Below are positions 43,674 through 52,463 of a stretch of 64,000 nucleotides of DNA, one piece after another (position 1 is the stretch's first letter; the number at the start of each line of letters is the position of its first letter). This DNA comes from Haladaptatus paucihalophilus DX253 (GTDB lineage Archaea > Halobacteriota > Halobacteria > Halobacteriales > Haladaptataceae). The position numbers and the translations under genes are program-made. The stretch spans positions 186,001-250,000 of the forward strand of contig NZ_AQXI01000004.1 of NCBI RefSeq assembly GCF_000376445.1, given 5' to 3'. The notes beneath the pieces were generated by a model, which was given only the letters and a program-made list of their open reading frames with translations, had not been told where the DNA came from and did not search any database.

Positions 43674-44984
43674 ATGCAGAAACAGGAGACAAATAGGTCG
43701 ATCGAATCCTCTTACGACGACCACGTCATGCCTATCTGGAAATCACTGAACGTCCCGGTCAAGCGAGCATCCGGTTGTACCCTCGAAGACTTCGATGGGA
43801 ACGAGTATCTCGACGTGTTTTCGGGAATCTCGGTGACGAACGTCGGCCATGGTAACGAAGCTGTCGTCAAGGCTGCGAAAGCCCAGCTTGAAGAGTTTAT
43901 CCACGGCTGCTCGTACGTACACCCGAATGAGCCAGTAGCTGACCTCGCCGAAACGATCGCTGACATCACACCGGGAGACTTGGAGAAGAGCTTCTTCTGT
44001 AACTCCGGGACGGAAGCAGTCGAAGGAGCGATCAAGCTCGCGCGAAAGTACACCGGGTCCAAGGAGGTCATCGCACTCGAGATGGGGTTCCATGGGCGCA
44101 CGCTTGGAAGCCTTGCACTCACGGGGAACAACGCGTACAAACAGGATATGGCCCCAACGATCAACGATGTCTCCCATACTGCGCCACCGTATGCGTACCG
44201 ATGTCCCCGTTGTAACGGCGCTCAGTGTAATGCTAGCTGTGCCGACCAACTCGAACGGGTCATTGGCTCGCATACGAGCGGTGACCTTGCGGCAGTTGTC
44301 GTCGAACCCGTTATGGGTGAAGCCGGTATTATCGTTCCCTCGGATGCATGGCTCAAACGTGTCCAAGAGATAGCTCACGACCACGGTGCACTACTCATTG
44401 CAGATGAGGTCCAGACCGGCTACGGGCGTACCGGAAAATTGTTTGCGAGCAGCCATTTCGATATCGAGCCGGATATCCTGACACAGGCGAAAGGAATCGC
44501 AAACGGACTCCCGCTTGGCGCGTTCACCGCATCGAAGGAGGTTGCGGACGCGTTCGAGGCTGGAGACCATCTTTCGACGTTCGGCGGTAACCCCGTCGCC
44601 TGCGCAGCAGCGCTAGCGACTATCGATGAATTACGAGACGAGATCATTACGAAAGCACACCAAAACGGTGAGTGGCTCGCATCGAAGCTTGAAACGCTCG
44701 AAGCAGACTACGACGTGGTTGGTGAGACGCGTGGCCTTGGATTGATGCAGGGCATCGAACTCGTTGAGCCTGGGACGATGGGGCCGCAGAATATCGCCCC
44801 TCGGCCGGATAGTAAACTTGCTTCTGCTACTAGTGAATTCCTCCGGAAAGAGTCGAATGTCGTCATAGGCGTCGGTGGATACTACAAAAACGTCATGCGC
44901 TTCCAGCCACCGCTGACAATTTCGCGCGATCAACTTGGAGACGCAGTCGAAGCGCTTCGAAAGGCACTTGAAAACGTTGCCTGA
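43674..44984 (+). CDS. gabT: Class-III aminotransferase, GABA transaminase-like
   Basis: A 436-residue PLP enzyme. The PLP lysine is in LTQAKGIANGLPLGA, the cofactor Asp in LLIADEVQTGYGRTG, and the phosphate-binding SG in FFCNSGTEAVEGAIKLARKY. A cysteine cluster CPRCNGAQCNASC (near residue 180) lies in a loop seen in some alanine-glyoxylate/GABA-type relatives. I chose the ATG at 43674 (MQKQETNRS); a TTATTAG box about 30 nt upstream suggests a leaderless transcript. It is divergent from the semialdehyde dehydrogenase gene with a shared 310-bp control region. It likely moves the amino group of GABA or a similar omega-amino acid to 2-oxoglutarate. Confidence 0.85.
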   Translation: MQKQETNRSIESSYDDHVMPIWKSLNVPVKRASGCTLEDFDGNEYLDVFSGISVTNVGHGNEAVVKAAKAQLEEFIHGCSYVHPNEPVADLAETIADITPGDLEKSFFCNSGTEAVEGAIKLARKYTGSKEVIALEMGFHGRTLGSLALTGNNAYKQDMAPTINDVSHTAPPYAYRCPRCNGAQCNASCADQLERVIGSHTSGDLAAVVVEPVMGEAGIIVPSDAWLKRVQEIAHDHGALLIADEVQTGYGRTGKLFASSHFDIEPDILTQAKGIANGLPLGAFTASKEVADAFEAGDHLSTFGGNPVACAAALATIDELRDEIITKAHQNGEWLASKLETLEADYDVVGETRGLGLMQGIELVEPGTMGPQNIAPRPDSKLASATSEFLRKESNVVIGVGGYYKNVMRFQPPLTISRDQLGDAVEALRKALENVA

Positions 44985-45230
44985 AATCACCGGTGATACA
45001 TTCAACAACCCAATAGCTGTTGGCCTCTTATCGAGTGAGGGCAGTGGCAGATGGGCAATAGCGTCTGGATGACTCCGATCGAAGGAGAAGAACAGACCTC
45101 ACTGTCTGCACTTGTCTCGGGGATTGTTCGAGGAGGCGAAGATTCGGTTTGAACACGAAGCCCACTACGACTGGATTGCGTTCCCTTACGTGATTCGGAC
45201 GCTGGCGCGTTAACGAAGTACTTCGGGAAA

Positions 45231-45756
45231 GTGGCTGGTGAAGATGAGTACAAATATTGGGGCATTGAGGGCCGTCAACGGAGTACGCCGACGTATATCG
45301 ATGCGGCGCAGAAAGCGTTGGTTCGAGAATGTTCCGCGCCAGATCTGTCGGTCGAAACGATCGACTGTGAAGTCTCACATCAAGCGCAACGACAGGCAGG
45401 CGTCACAGAGTACGATCCGACAACAGGGGTGATTACGATTGCGCTGACCTGGACGGCCTACGAACGACACGGGTGGGAGCAATTCAGTTCCACTGTCCGG
45501 CATGAACTGATTCACGCGTGGCAGTACCACGAGTTCGGTGAGGCAGATCACGGGCGAACGTTCACCCGCTGGACGGACCATCTCGATACTTCGAAACACT
45601 GCGAACGCTTCGCTACACCAAAGTGGTGGCCCGTGTGAGAGGACTGTGGCGGTCGGATTGCCCGGTATCGACACTCGAAGACCGTCCGAAACCCGGCAGT
45701 ACAGCTGTAGCAAGTGCAGCGGTGCAATTCGCGTCGAGGAGAGTGAGGGCCACTGA
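45231..45756 (+). pseudogene. SprT-like zinc metalloprotease-fold gene, broken
   Basis: The motif HELIHAWQYHEFGEADHGRT carries the SprT/Spartan HExxH zinc site and its third ligand. The frame stops at 45636-45638 where a conserved Cys codon of the C-terminal zinc ribbon has become TGA (WWPV* instead of WWVIC). After one more frameshift the ribbon continues (YSCSKCSGAIRVEESEGH) to 45756. Upstream of about 45300 the sequence belongs to something else, also decayed (45050-45230). The intact end of the same gene family is at 47568-47810. Confidence 0.78.
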
Positions 45757-45875
45757 CCGATTTCCGTTTAAGTAGTTCTCGAGATAAGCAATAGATACGA
45801 GGAAGATTTTTGCGGACTACTGGTTTCTGCGTGACTCTGTTCTATCGCTCCTAGTTCACATAAGAGCCTGTTCTG

Positions 45876-45894
45876 GTTAGTATCATATACTAAC
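45876..45894. repeat. Perfect 19-bp palindrome GTTAGTAT-CAT-ATACTAAC
   Basis: Two perfect 8-bp arms are separated by CAT. It lies immediately before the start of the SWIM relic at 45898, so it may mark a recombination or insertion point, or be an operator left from a lost gene. Confidence 0.55.
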
Positions 45895-45897
45895 ACG

Positions 45898-46130
45898 CGG
45901 TTTGAGACGGCACAGCAACGCGCACAATGGGAACAATGTGCCTTCGACGTCGATGCCCCGGACTCATCGACGTCACCAACGAGAGCCACGAGAATCCCGC
46001 AGACCACCAATACGTGGTCTCCATCGACGACGTGACTGAAGAATTAATGGCCTGCACGTGCCCGCACCACGTCCACCGGAACGCATTCTGCAAACACATG
46101 GCTGCTGTCGAAAATGCAACCGACGACTGA
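45898..46130 (+). pseudogene. SWIM zinc-finger gene, frameshifted and truncated
   Basis: It begins RFETAQQRAQWEQCAFDVDA. After a frame change near 45958 it continues as GLIDVTNESHENPADHQYVV and CTCPHHVHRNAFCKHMAAVE with an intact SWIM motif, and stops right after NATDD (TGA 46128-46130). The acidic linker and C-terminal cysteine cluster of the family are missing. The oxidoreductase gene begins 85 bp later. Confidence 0.75.
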
Positions 46131-46214
46131 GCGCGATCTGCTCGGCCACTTCCACCGCTCGTGGACTCATTTGTTGGGAGTAAACTTATGCGAAAACCAA
46201 CCGTGCTATAGTCC

Positions 46215-46772
46215 ATGTCCGATGTTACAATCGTCGGTGGCGGTCCAGCCGGACTCAGTGCAGCACTGTTCACAGCAAAGAATGGCCTTGATGCAACCGT
46301 GTTCGATACTGATAAGACGTGGATGCACAAAGCACACCTCTTCAATTACTTGGGAATTGAGAGTATCGATGGAACTGAATTCCTGGAGAAAGCCCGCGAA
46401 CAGGCCGACGAGTTTGATGTAGTCCAGCACATGGACACAGCGGTAACAGGTATCGAAACGGACGACGATGGGTTCCAAATCACGACTGATGATGGCGACC
46501 ATCACGCAACATATGTCGTCTTAGCGACCGGGGCAGATCGCGATATTGCTGAGCAACTCGGCTGTGAATTCACCGGTTCGGGGACTGTTTCAGTCAACTT
46601 GAGCATGGAAACGAGTATCGAGAACGCATACGCTACCGGTGCAATGGTCCGTGATCAAGAGTGGCAAGCAGTCATCTCCGCTGGTGATGGTGGTGCAGCT
46701 GCCCTCGACATCTTGAGCAAAGAGAAAGGTGAACACTTCCATGACTTCGATACGCCGGCAGACGCTGAATAA
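46215..46772 (+). CDS. Small FAD/NAD(P)-binding oxidoreductase (thioredoxin-reductase-like half)
   Basis: A 185-residue protein with an N-terminal dinucleotide-binding motif VTIVGGGPAGLSAALF, a mid ATG motif YVVLATGADRD and a C-terminal FAD segment NAYATGAMVRDQEWQAVISA that resembles thioredoxin reductases. The NAD(P)H domain and redox CxxC are absent, so it matches the short, single-domain members common in haloarchaea. The physiological partner is unknown. It lies between two SWIM-gene relics (45898-46130 and 47030-47170). Confidence 0.8.
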   Translation: MSDVTIVGGGPAGLSAALFTAKNGLDATVFDTDKTWMHKAHLFNYLGIESIDGTEFLEKAREQADEFDVVQHMDTAVTGIETDDDGFQITTDDGDHHATYVVLATGADRDIAEQLGCEFTGSGTVSVNLSMETSIENAYATGAMVRDQEWQAVISAGDGGAAALDILSKEKGEHFHDFDTPADAE

Positions 46773-46810
46773 GTGAACAACGTCGGAGTTTATCTTATAC
46801 AAATTTCTCA

Positions 46811-46972
46811 TCATGAATTTCCCCGAGAAGCGCGAGCTTGCCGTATCTCATTCCCATCCCGAACTAAATCTTCACAATATGGACAGACACGAGGTTTCTC
46901 AACCTCATCCGGTGTGAACACACGGACGTATTGCTGAGTCACAAACGACCCGCAATTATCACAGCGAGGCAT
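46811..46972 (-). CDS. 53-residue double-CxxC zinc protein (DUF7563-like)
   Basis: A short protein reading MPRCDNCGSFVTQQYVRVF and then KPRVCPYCEDLVRDG. The two CxxC pairs form a zinc ribbon. The pattern MPxCxxCGxxVtxxyvRVF...CPxCxD is a widespread haloarchaeal small-protein family of unknown role. It runs opposite to the oxidoreductase gene, with only 38 bp between the two ends. Confidence 0.7.
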   Translation of the reverse strand: MPRCDNCGSFVTQQYVRVFTPDEVEKPRVCPYCEDLVRDGNEIRQARASRGNS

Positions 46973-47029
46973 ATCTGTTCCATTCTTTAATACTCTAACA
47001 TATTTCGCTTATCCAGATTTTACGCAGCT

Positions 47030-47170
47030 CGTGACGCTACCGAGACAGCACACAACGCGTACAGATCGAACAGTTTCTTCTTCGATCGATATCCCTGGAC
47101 CCATCGACGTCGCCAACAAGGGCCACGAAAACCCGGAAGACCACCAGTACACCGTCTCCATCGACAATGT
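47030..47170 (+). pseudogene. SWIM zinc-finger gene fragment (N-terminal part)
   Basis: The DNA matches the region before the SWIM motif of the other copies (for example ACGCTACCGAGACAGCACA, CATCGACGTCGCCAACA, CCACCAGTACACCGTCTCC). The frame is broken and it stops at a GACAATGTG codon run before the CxC motif. It is the fifth member of the family in this window. Confidence 0.7.
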
Positions 47171-47267
47171 GTGTGTATGGAGACAGCAATCGACAAATGC
47201 AACGTAACTCCGGTGACGGAGAGAGTACTACTTGATGTCGTCAAGTACTGACAGTGCGTGACCGAGG

Positions 47268-47450
47268 TCATCCACTACGCGTTACATATCTTGGGAGACC
47301 AACGCCAACAACAAGCAGTACGAAAAACGAGATCATGAAGGCCGTATCTTGAGCGATACCGTTTGATTCCAGTAAGATGTTGGCAGCGTACGCTGCGGGG
47401 AGGGCTACGACGACGAAGGAGATCGTTATCCAATTTTCACGGCTTACCAT
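47268..47450 (-). CDS. 60-residue membrane protein with two helices
   Basis: From the ATG at 47450 the protein reads MVSRENWITISFVVVALPAA, then a short loop, then FMISFFVLLVVGVGLPRYVT. Two membrane spans are clear. Such tiny two-helix proteins are frequent in haloarchaea and have no assigned role. It lies between two relics of the SWIM/SprT duplication. Confidence 0.5.
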   Translation of the reverse strand: MVSRENWITISFVVVALPAAYAANILLESNGIAQDTAFMISFFVLLVVGVGLPRYVTRSG

Positions 47451-47567
47451 CGATAGTTTCGGATACACACTCTGTTCAGAAACAATTTGTGCGTAGTAGC
47501 GATCACGCCGCAGAACTGCTTCTTGTCGATTCTACTCAAAACAATTGCAGAGTAAAGGGTGCAACAG

Positions 47568-47810
47568 AAGTGCCTGGTAGTACACGAGTCCGGGGAAGCG
47601 GACCACGGGCGAACGTTCGAACGGAGGACGGATGCGCTCGACACTTCACAGTACTGCGAACGGTTCACGTCGCCGAACTGGTGGGTCATTTGCGAAGCGT
47701 GCGGTGAACGAATCCCGCGCTACCAGCGCTCGAAGGTCGTGAAACACCCGGAGCAGTACAACTGTGGCGACTGCGGTGGGTCACTGCGCATCGGGGAGGT
47801 CACCGAATGA
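47568..47810 (+). pseudogene. C-terminal fragment of a SprT-like gene
   Basis: The fragment starts at AWQYHESGEADHGRTF (part of the zinc site, with a stop codon inside the first codons) and continues through NWWVICEACGERIPRYQRSK and YNCGDCGGSLRIGEVTE. The C-terminal zinc ribbon is intact here, unlike the copy at 45231. The N-terminal half with HExxH is missing. It ends overlapping the next small gene by 4 bp. Confidence 0.72.
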
Positions 47811-47998
47811 CGCAGAAGTACCGCTGTCCGCACTGTCTGCGGCTTGTTGGGACCATGACGGTGGCGGGCCCGTCGCGGGTCCATGTGAGTCCATGCGGGC
47901 ACCGCCCCGCTACTCCTGATGTCGTACTTGCAATGGGCGATTTGCACCCACCGCGCTCTGATGTGTGGGTGACGGACTTCCTCGCTGACTCAAACTAA
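47807..47998 (+). CDS. 63-residue zinc-knuckle protein behind SprT
   Basis: MTQKYRCPHCLRLVGTMTVA is followed by VHVSPCGHRPATPDVVLAMG; the CPHC and CGH groups could hold one zinc. The start overlaps the SprT stop (ATGA), so in the ancestral operon it was translated with SprT. The role is unknown. Confidence 0.6.
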   Translation: MTQKYRCPHCLRLVGTMTVAGPSRVHVSPCGHRPATPDVVLAMGDLHPPRSDVWVTDFLADSN

Positions 47999-48237
47999 CT
48001 CACCATCGGTTTCGTCCTTCTCTTGTTCATTTATCGTTCGTTTTTGTTTGGTACAGGTATTTACATAGGTTAGTAGAGTATACTATCTCGACATGTATTC
48101 ACGTGCGGTCTGGCTGGCATTGTTTACAGTGGGTTCGAGCGAAGTCAGTGTATATTCCGTAGATGGCCCTAATCGATACGTCCAAGTCGTCTGAAGGTAC
48201 AGGTATTTTGAATGGTTCGCCACAATACTAAGAAGAT

Positions 48238-48432
48238 ATGAGTGACCAAGTTGCATTTGATCTTCGCCGTGCCTTGCTCTATATCGCTGCCGCTACCGGA
48301 TTGGCGGTCATCATTGGTAGTCTCAGATATGGCACAATTGGGGACGGTATAGCACTCGGACTGGCAATCGGGATTGGCGCAACAATCGGTATTGGTTTTC
48401 TCGAAGGAGTTTCTCGCTACCGAAACAGATAG
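48238..48432 (+). CDS. 64-residue membrane protein
   Basis: A short cytoplasmic start (MSDQVAFDLRRA) precedes two glycine-rich membrane helices (LLYIAAATGLAVIIGSL and IALGLAIGIGATIGIGFLEG). It has no recognised domain. It is the first of four small membrane-protein genes at 48.2-49.6 kb. Confidence 0.6.
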   Translation: MSDQVAFDLRRALLYIAAATGLAVIIGSLRYGTIGDGIALGLAIGIGATIGIGFLEGVSRYRNR

Positions 48433-48514
48433 AGAATCCGCTATTACACTGACGTAGCCACCCGATCTCGAGTACAGAATGGCAACTGAAACGGGGTTAC
48501 TAACTACAGAGCAT

Positions 48515-48745
48515 CTACGTATCGACGGTCCGCAGAAACAGTGCCTGTAGAACGCCGAAGAACACACCAAACGCGAGCGCGAACCCGAGATTTTCACTGA
48601 TTGGGCCGCCGAAGCGCACACTCAATGGGAGCAGTATCACTGCGGTACCGAACAGCACCATGAGACCAACCCATTTGATGGGGTGTGATTCAGCCCATCT
48701 AGTAAGTCGTTTGTTGTACGAACGAACCGAAGCGAGAGGACCCAT
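48515..48745 (-). CDS. Small two-helix membrane protein
   Basis: From the ATG at 48745 it gives about 76 residues: MGPLASVRSYNKRLTRWAES, then hydrophobic helices VGLMVLFGTAVILLPLSV and LGFALAFGVFFGVLQALFL. The pattern resembles small haloarchaeal hypothetical membrane proteins. The frame is open up to 48772, but the extra start is less likely. Confidence 0.6.
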   Translation of the reverse strand: MGPLASVRSYNKRLTRWAESHPIKWVGLMVLFGTAVILLPLSVRFGGPISENLGFALAFGVFFGVLQALFLRTVDT

Positions 48746-48907
48746 ATCTCTAGTAGGATGTAGAATTCGCATAATGGTTAGGATGCTGTTCGACTTACGG
48801 CACGAATTGCGGGTAGATTGGCTCCTTGGTATCGGAGGTAGACTTTTCCCACTTAGAGATTAGAGAGTAGAAATCAGCTTCGTGTTGGAGAGAGGGTCCG
48901 CCTTGTA

Positions 48908-49150
48908 CTACTGATGGTTCGAATCTGAAAACCATTTCCAGAGGTCGATCCCAGTCCAGCATGTGTACACGAGTGAGAGCGAGATCAGGAGATAGAATAG
49001 ATCGAGATGAGTAACGATCACATCGAGACTGTTTGTTCCGGGTGGAGAGTAGAGCAGTGTCGCAACGAAGACCGCGATTCCAACACCAACGTTACTGATG
49101 TGCCAGAGAAGGGCATCGGCTTGGATAATCTTCTCACCGAGTGCATCCAT
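48908..49150 (-). CDS. Small three-helix membrane protein
   Basis: From the ATG at 49150 (MDALGEKIIQADALLWHISN) it gives about 80 residues with hydrophobic stretches VGVGIAVFVATLLY and LDLFYLLISLSLVYTCW. No domain is recognised. It belongs to the run of small membrane proteins at 48.2-49.6 kb. Confidence 0.55.
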   Translation of the reverse strand: MDALGEKIIQADALLWHISNVGVGIAVFVATLLYSPPGTNSLDVIVTHLDLFYLLISLSLVYTCWTGIDLWKWFSDSNHQ

Positions 49151-49228
49151 GTGTGTTAGTAGACTCCTTGTATTCTGATCGTATCTCCACAACTTGTCGC
49201 TGTATACGGTAGCATGTATCAGGAGAAG

Positions 49229-49624
49229 TTACCCGACGGACATTCGTTGTGAATCAGTCGTTCCTGCCAGCCACCGACCGACCTTCGCGCCCAGAATTCC
49301 AATGAACGCGGAGATGAGAAAGCCGATCACAATGAAAACAAGGACTGTCATGGTCGCTATGACACGGAACCAAAGCGGGCCAACTGGCCCAAGAGTGGTT
49401 CGAAATAAATCGAGGGAAAGCCACAACACTGGTGCCCCACCGATAACGCCTGCGCGGAACCCCGCATTCGTTTCGCCTGATTGCCGTCTGTGGGAGAGGT
49501 ACCCAGCTAGTAGGCCGCCGAAAAAGACCATGCTGAGAGACAGATTGTTCCCCATCCCTGACTGCCAATACAGCAATACGGTGAGTGGGATCGAAGCGAG
49601 GCCACCGATGGTAGAATACTTCAT
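49229..49624 (-). CDS. DUF5518-like membrane protein
   Basis: About 131 residues from the ATG at 49624 (MKYSTIGGLASIPLTVLLYW). The second helix ends in FFGGLLAGYLSHRRQSGETN followed by AGFRAGVIGGAP, a pattern of the haloarchaeal DUF5518 family: small proteins with four helices whose glycine-rich turn follows helix 2. The function is unknown. The region 49625-49980 upstream has no convincing gene; an open frame of 78 codons from 49698 has no recognisable features. Confidence 0.68.
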   Translation of the reverse strand: MKYSTIGGLASIPLTVLLYWQSGMGNNLSLSMVFFGGLLAGYLSHRRQSGETNAGFRAGVIGGAPVLWLSLDLFRTTLGPVGPLWFRVIATMTVLVFIVIGFLISAFIGILGAKVGRWLAGTTDSQRMSVG

Positions 49625-49980
49625 AGGAAATGTACGTGCAGAATACGTTAATAGGTTTTGATGGATTATCTTCGTACATTCTCGTCGAAGCACCTCCATG
49701 AACCTCCAATTCTTAGTAGCGAAAATTCACGAGCACAGTGTTAACCATAGTTATACACACGCACCACATATTGCCCACAGATTGGCTCGGAGGTACTGTA
49801 AGGATCCTACTGTCTCTTATCATGAAGTAGAAAAATCACTTCAAGCTGAATGTCGGGACTGTACTGCACGATCGTACAGTCGTTACTTGGCGTGCGAGAT
49901 TCGTTTCACGAGGTTTAATTACCACCCATATTAGTTAGATGACTACTATTATTGTGCGGTCCCACGAAATAATATAGCAT

Positions 49981-51378
49981 ATGAATGGCTCCGACTCAAA
50001 CCCGGTTCGCACGTTCAAATCGCTCGACAGTACGGTTCCTCGGTACGAATCGTTTCTCACAGTCGACGAGCACCGCGAACGCAACCAGGCGCTCGCGCGC
50101 ACCCACGATCACGTCGCGTACGAGGAACTCGGCGAGAGCAAGGGCGGAGAGACGATCTGGACGGTCACTATCGGCACGGGTGGCCGAAGTGCACTTTTGT
50201 TTGGTGCGCCTCACCCAAACGAGCCGATTGGCTCAATGACAATCGACTTTCTTATCCACGAGCTCGCGACAAACGACGAGCTACGGGCGTCTTTAGACTA
50301 CAAATTCGTCTGTATGCCGATTGCCGACATAGACGGTGTCCGTCTCAATGAAGGATGGTTCGACGGGCCGTTCACGCTCTCGAACTATATCCAGAACTTC
50401 TACCGTCCACCGCCAGATGAGCAGGTCGAAGCAACGTTCCCAGTCGAATATGAGAACTACTCGTTCGATGAGCCGATATCAGCGACTCGTGTATTGGCAG
50501 ATCTAATCGAAGCCCACCAGCCAGACTTCATCTATAGTTTCCACAATCTCGAATTCGGTGGCTGCTACTACTATCTTACCGAGCCCCTCGAACCGCTTCA
50601 CGATGTCCTGTCATCACTCCCTGAAGAGTATGGAGTCCCGCTCCATCACGGTGAGCCAGAGTGGTTCGAGAACGAAGCGTTCGATGATGCCATCTATCGC
50701 CTTCGAACCTTCGAAGATCAATACGAGATGGCACACGAGGATGATAACGTCGAACCCGAAGAGGTGCTGCTGGGTGGCAATGCCTATGACTACGCCAGCC
50801 GGTTCGATGACGATGTCGTTGAATTCATCGTTGAATTACCGTATTTCTACGACCCACAGATTCAGGACCAAACTGAACTGAATCGCACCCGTGAAGAAGT
50901 CATTCGAGAGGGTGTCGAGAGTCGGCGGAGATTCCTCGAAGAGATGAGGAATGTCGTCGAGTCCGTCGGTGAGTACCTGCCGGACACGCCGATGGCACGC
51001 GAGGCGATGGGTGTCGTCGCTCATTTCGAGGATGAAGGTGAGTCAAAAGTCGAATGGGCGGAATCAATCCCCGAGACGGACGAACCAGCAACGGTTGCAC
51101 AGTATGTCGACGAGCGGTTTCTCAGACAGTGTCATCTATTGAGATATGCCGGAATGTTGTTGCGGTCGATCGATCACACCGCAATGAGTGTTGACGAGGA
51201 AACGCACGAGCAGCTCATGGAGGCAAAGGCAGTGCTCGAGGACATCCTGCACGCCCGAACCGGTGAGATACGGGAGCGCCTCGATTACGAGACGATTCCG
51301 ATTTGGAAGCTCGTCGCGATTCAGGCTCGTGCGGGCTTGGTATGTTTGGACTATCGGCAGAGTGCCTCTGATGAATGA
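49981..51378 (+). CDS. M14-family zinc carboxypeptidase-like protein
   Basis: A 465-residue protein. The zinc ligands of the M14 fold are visible: HPNEP (H-x2-E, near residue 77), and a later His in YSFHNLEFGG (near residue 187). A further acidic motif EFIVELPYFY (near residue 282) is a plausible place for the catalytic Glu. There is no signal peptide, so it acts in the cytoplasm. The family includes peptidases and amidohydrolases such as succinylglutamate desuccinylases; the substrate is unknown. An AT-rich promoter (AATAATATAG) precedes the ATG. Confidence 0.78.
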   Translation: MNGSDSNPVRTFKSLDSTVPRYESFLTVDEHRERNQALARTHDHVAYEELGESKGGETIWTVTIGTGGRSALLFGAPHPNEPIGSMTIDFLIHELATNDELRASLDYKFVCMPIADIDGVRLNEGWFDGPFTLSNYIQNFYRPPPDEQVEATFPVEYENYSFDEPISATRVLADLIEAHQPDFIYSFHNLEFGGCYYYLTEPLEPLHDVLSSLPEEYGVPLHHGEPEWFENEAFDDAIYRLRTFEDQYEMAHEDDNVEPEEVLLGGNAYDYASRFDDDVVEFIVELPYFYDPQIQDQTELNRTREEVIREGVESRRRFLEEMRNVVESVGEYLPDTPMAREAMGVVAHFEDEGESKVEWAESIPETDEPATVAQYVDERFLRQCHLLRYAGMLLRSIDHTAMSVDEETHEQLMEAKAVLEDILHARTGEIRERLDYETIPIWKLVAIQARAGLVCLDYRQSASDE

Positions 51379-51542
51379 CTCGGTACGTTTGGCAAGAGCC
51401 AGACATGCAGATACTACATCGTCGATCAAAACATCGAAGTCTCTGGATCGTAGAAATGCTCCATTGTCGATTCAGAACTCAACCACATTCATACGAATCA
51501 GTTCAGAAAACATATACGCTGTTCTGACTCCTTTTTGAATAG

Positions 51543-52286
51543 ATGCCCTCTCGACGACACTTCCTCCATGGGGTTGGGGGAACCGCTCTCCTTGGTACGG
51601 CTGCCGGCAGTGCTGCCTATCTCGATCTCGGATTCGTTCGAACGAAAGCTGGCGGAGGTGGCACCCATACAATTGATCTTGATTCACCGAACAGAGAGGT
51701 CTTCATTCCTCCGGAGGATTTCGATGCATACGCAACCCAAATGCATGAGCAGTATGGTGATGCCACTATCCCGTGGACCAACCCCGAGTCACTCGCTGGT
51801 GAGTTTGTTGGTGCATACATGCGGCAGGAGACAATCGTGCCAACAGAGCAGTATGCGATGCAGGACGCCACCATTCTCGCTCATCGCCTTGGTAGCCGTC
51901 GCTACAAGATACGGCTGTGGAGTGCTGGTCGGTTACTGGGCAAAAAATATGACGTCGATCCATGGGGACTCTATCAGGAAGAAACCGCCTTTACATGGCT
52001 TAAGCAGGAAATTTCGGTAGATTACGATGGGCAGCTGTCGACTGATACAACCCAGTCAAGTAGTGGTCGTGCTTCGGTTGCTGGAGGGGCAGTGACAGTT
52101 CCCGACGGCTCGTATGAGATGGGACTCAGCCCTGGAAATGAAGCCAGTTACCGATCGCGCTGGGAAGGGTTTGCGACAACCGACGTCCCACTCATTGGTG
52201 CATGTGAAGTGCAATTTGAGACCGGTACGAAGCCACGATTCGATTGGTCGTTATCGTATGGGGTTGGAATTCGTACGCCGTTCTAA
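51543..52286 (+). CDS. Tat-exported protein of unknown function
   Basis: A 247-residue protein. The N-terminal PSRRHFLHGVGGTALLGTAA is a twin-arginine signal; no lipobox Cys follows, so the protein may be cleaved and secreted or remain anchored by the signal. The mature part has no domain I can name and is rich in Tyr, Trp and Ser. It follows the M14 peptidase gene on the same strand after 165 bp. After it, 52287-52463 contains no gene. Confidence 0.6.
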   Translation: MPSRRHFLHGVGGTALLGTAAGSAAYLDLGFVRTKAGGGGTHTIDLDSPNREVFIPPEDFDAYATQMHEQYGDATIPWTNPESLAGEFVGAYMRQETIVPTEQYAMQDATILAHRLGSRRYKIRLWSAGRLLGKKYDVDPWGLYQEETAFTWLKQEISVDYDGQLSTDTTQSSSGRASVAGGAVTVPDGSYEMGLSPGNEASYRSRWEGFATTDVPLIGACEVQFETGTKPRFDWSLSYGVGIRTPF

Positions 52287-52463
52287 TATGAGTACACGCT
52301 CATCTCATCTCGTAATCGCTTAGAGAGGAATAATGGGACTGTTCTCATTCAATTCATCCGAGACTTACTGAGAAAAGGGATAAATCGCTGCTAATACACA
52401 AGCACACGCTATCCAACTCCGTTTGGCAAATACATTTATTCTATCAGCGCGGAAGGGATGAAT

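Noticed and set aside
49698-49934. A 78-codon open frame before the M14 peptidase gene
   Set aside because: It is rich in His, Tyr and Cys, resembles no known family and occupies the region where the peptidase promoter would lie.
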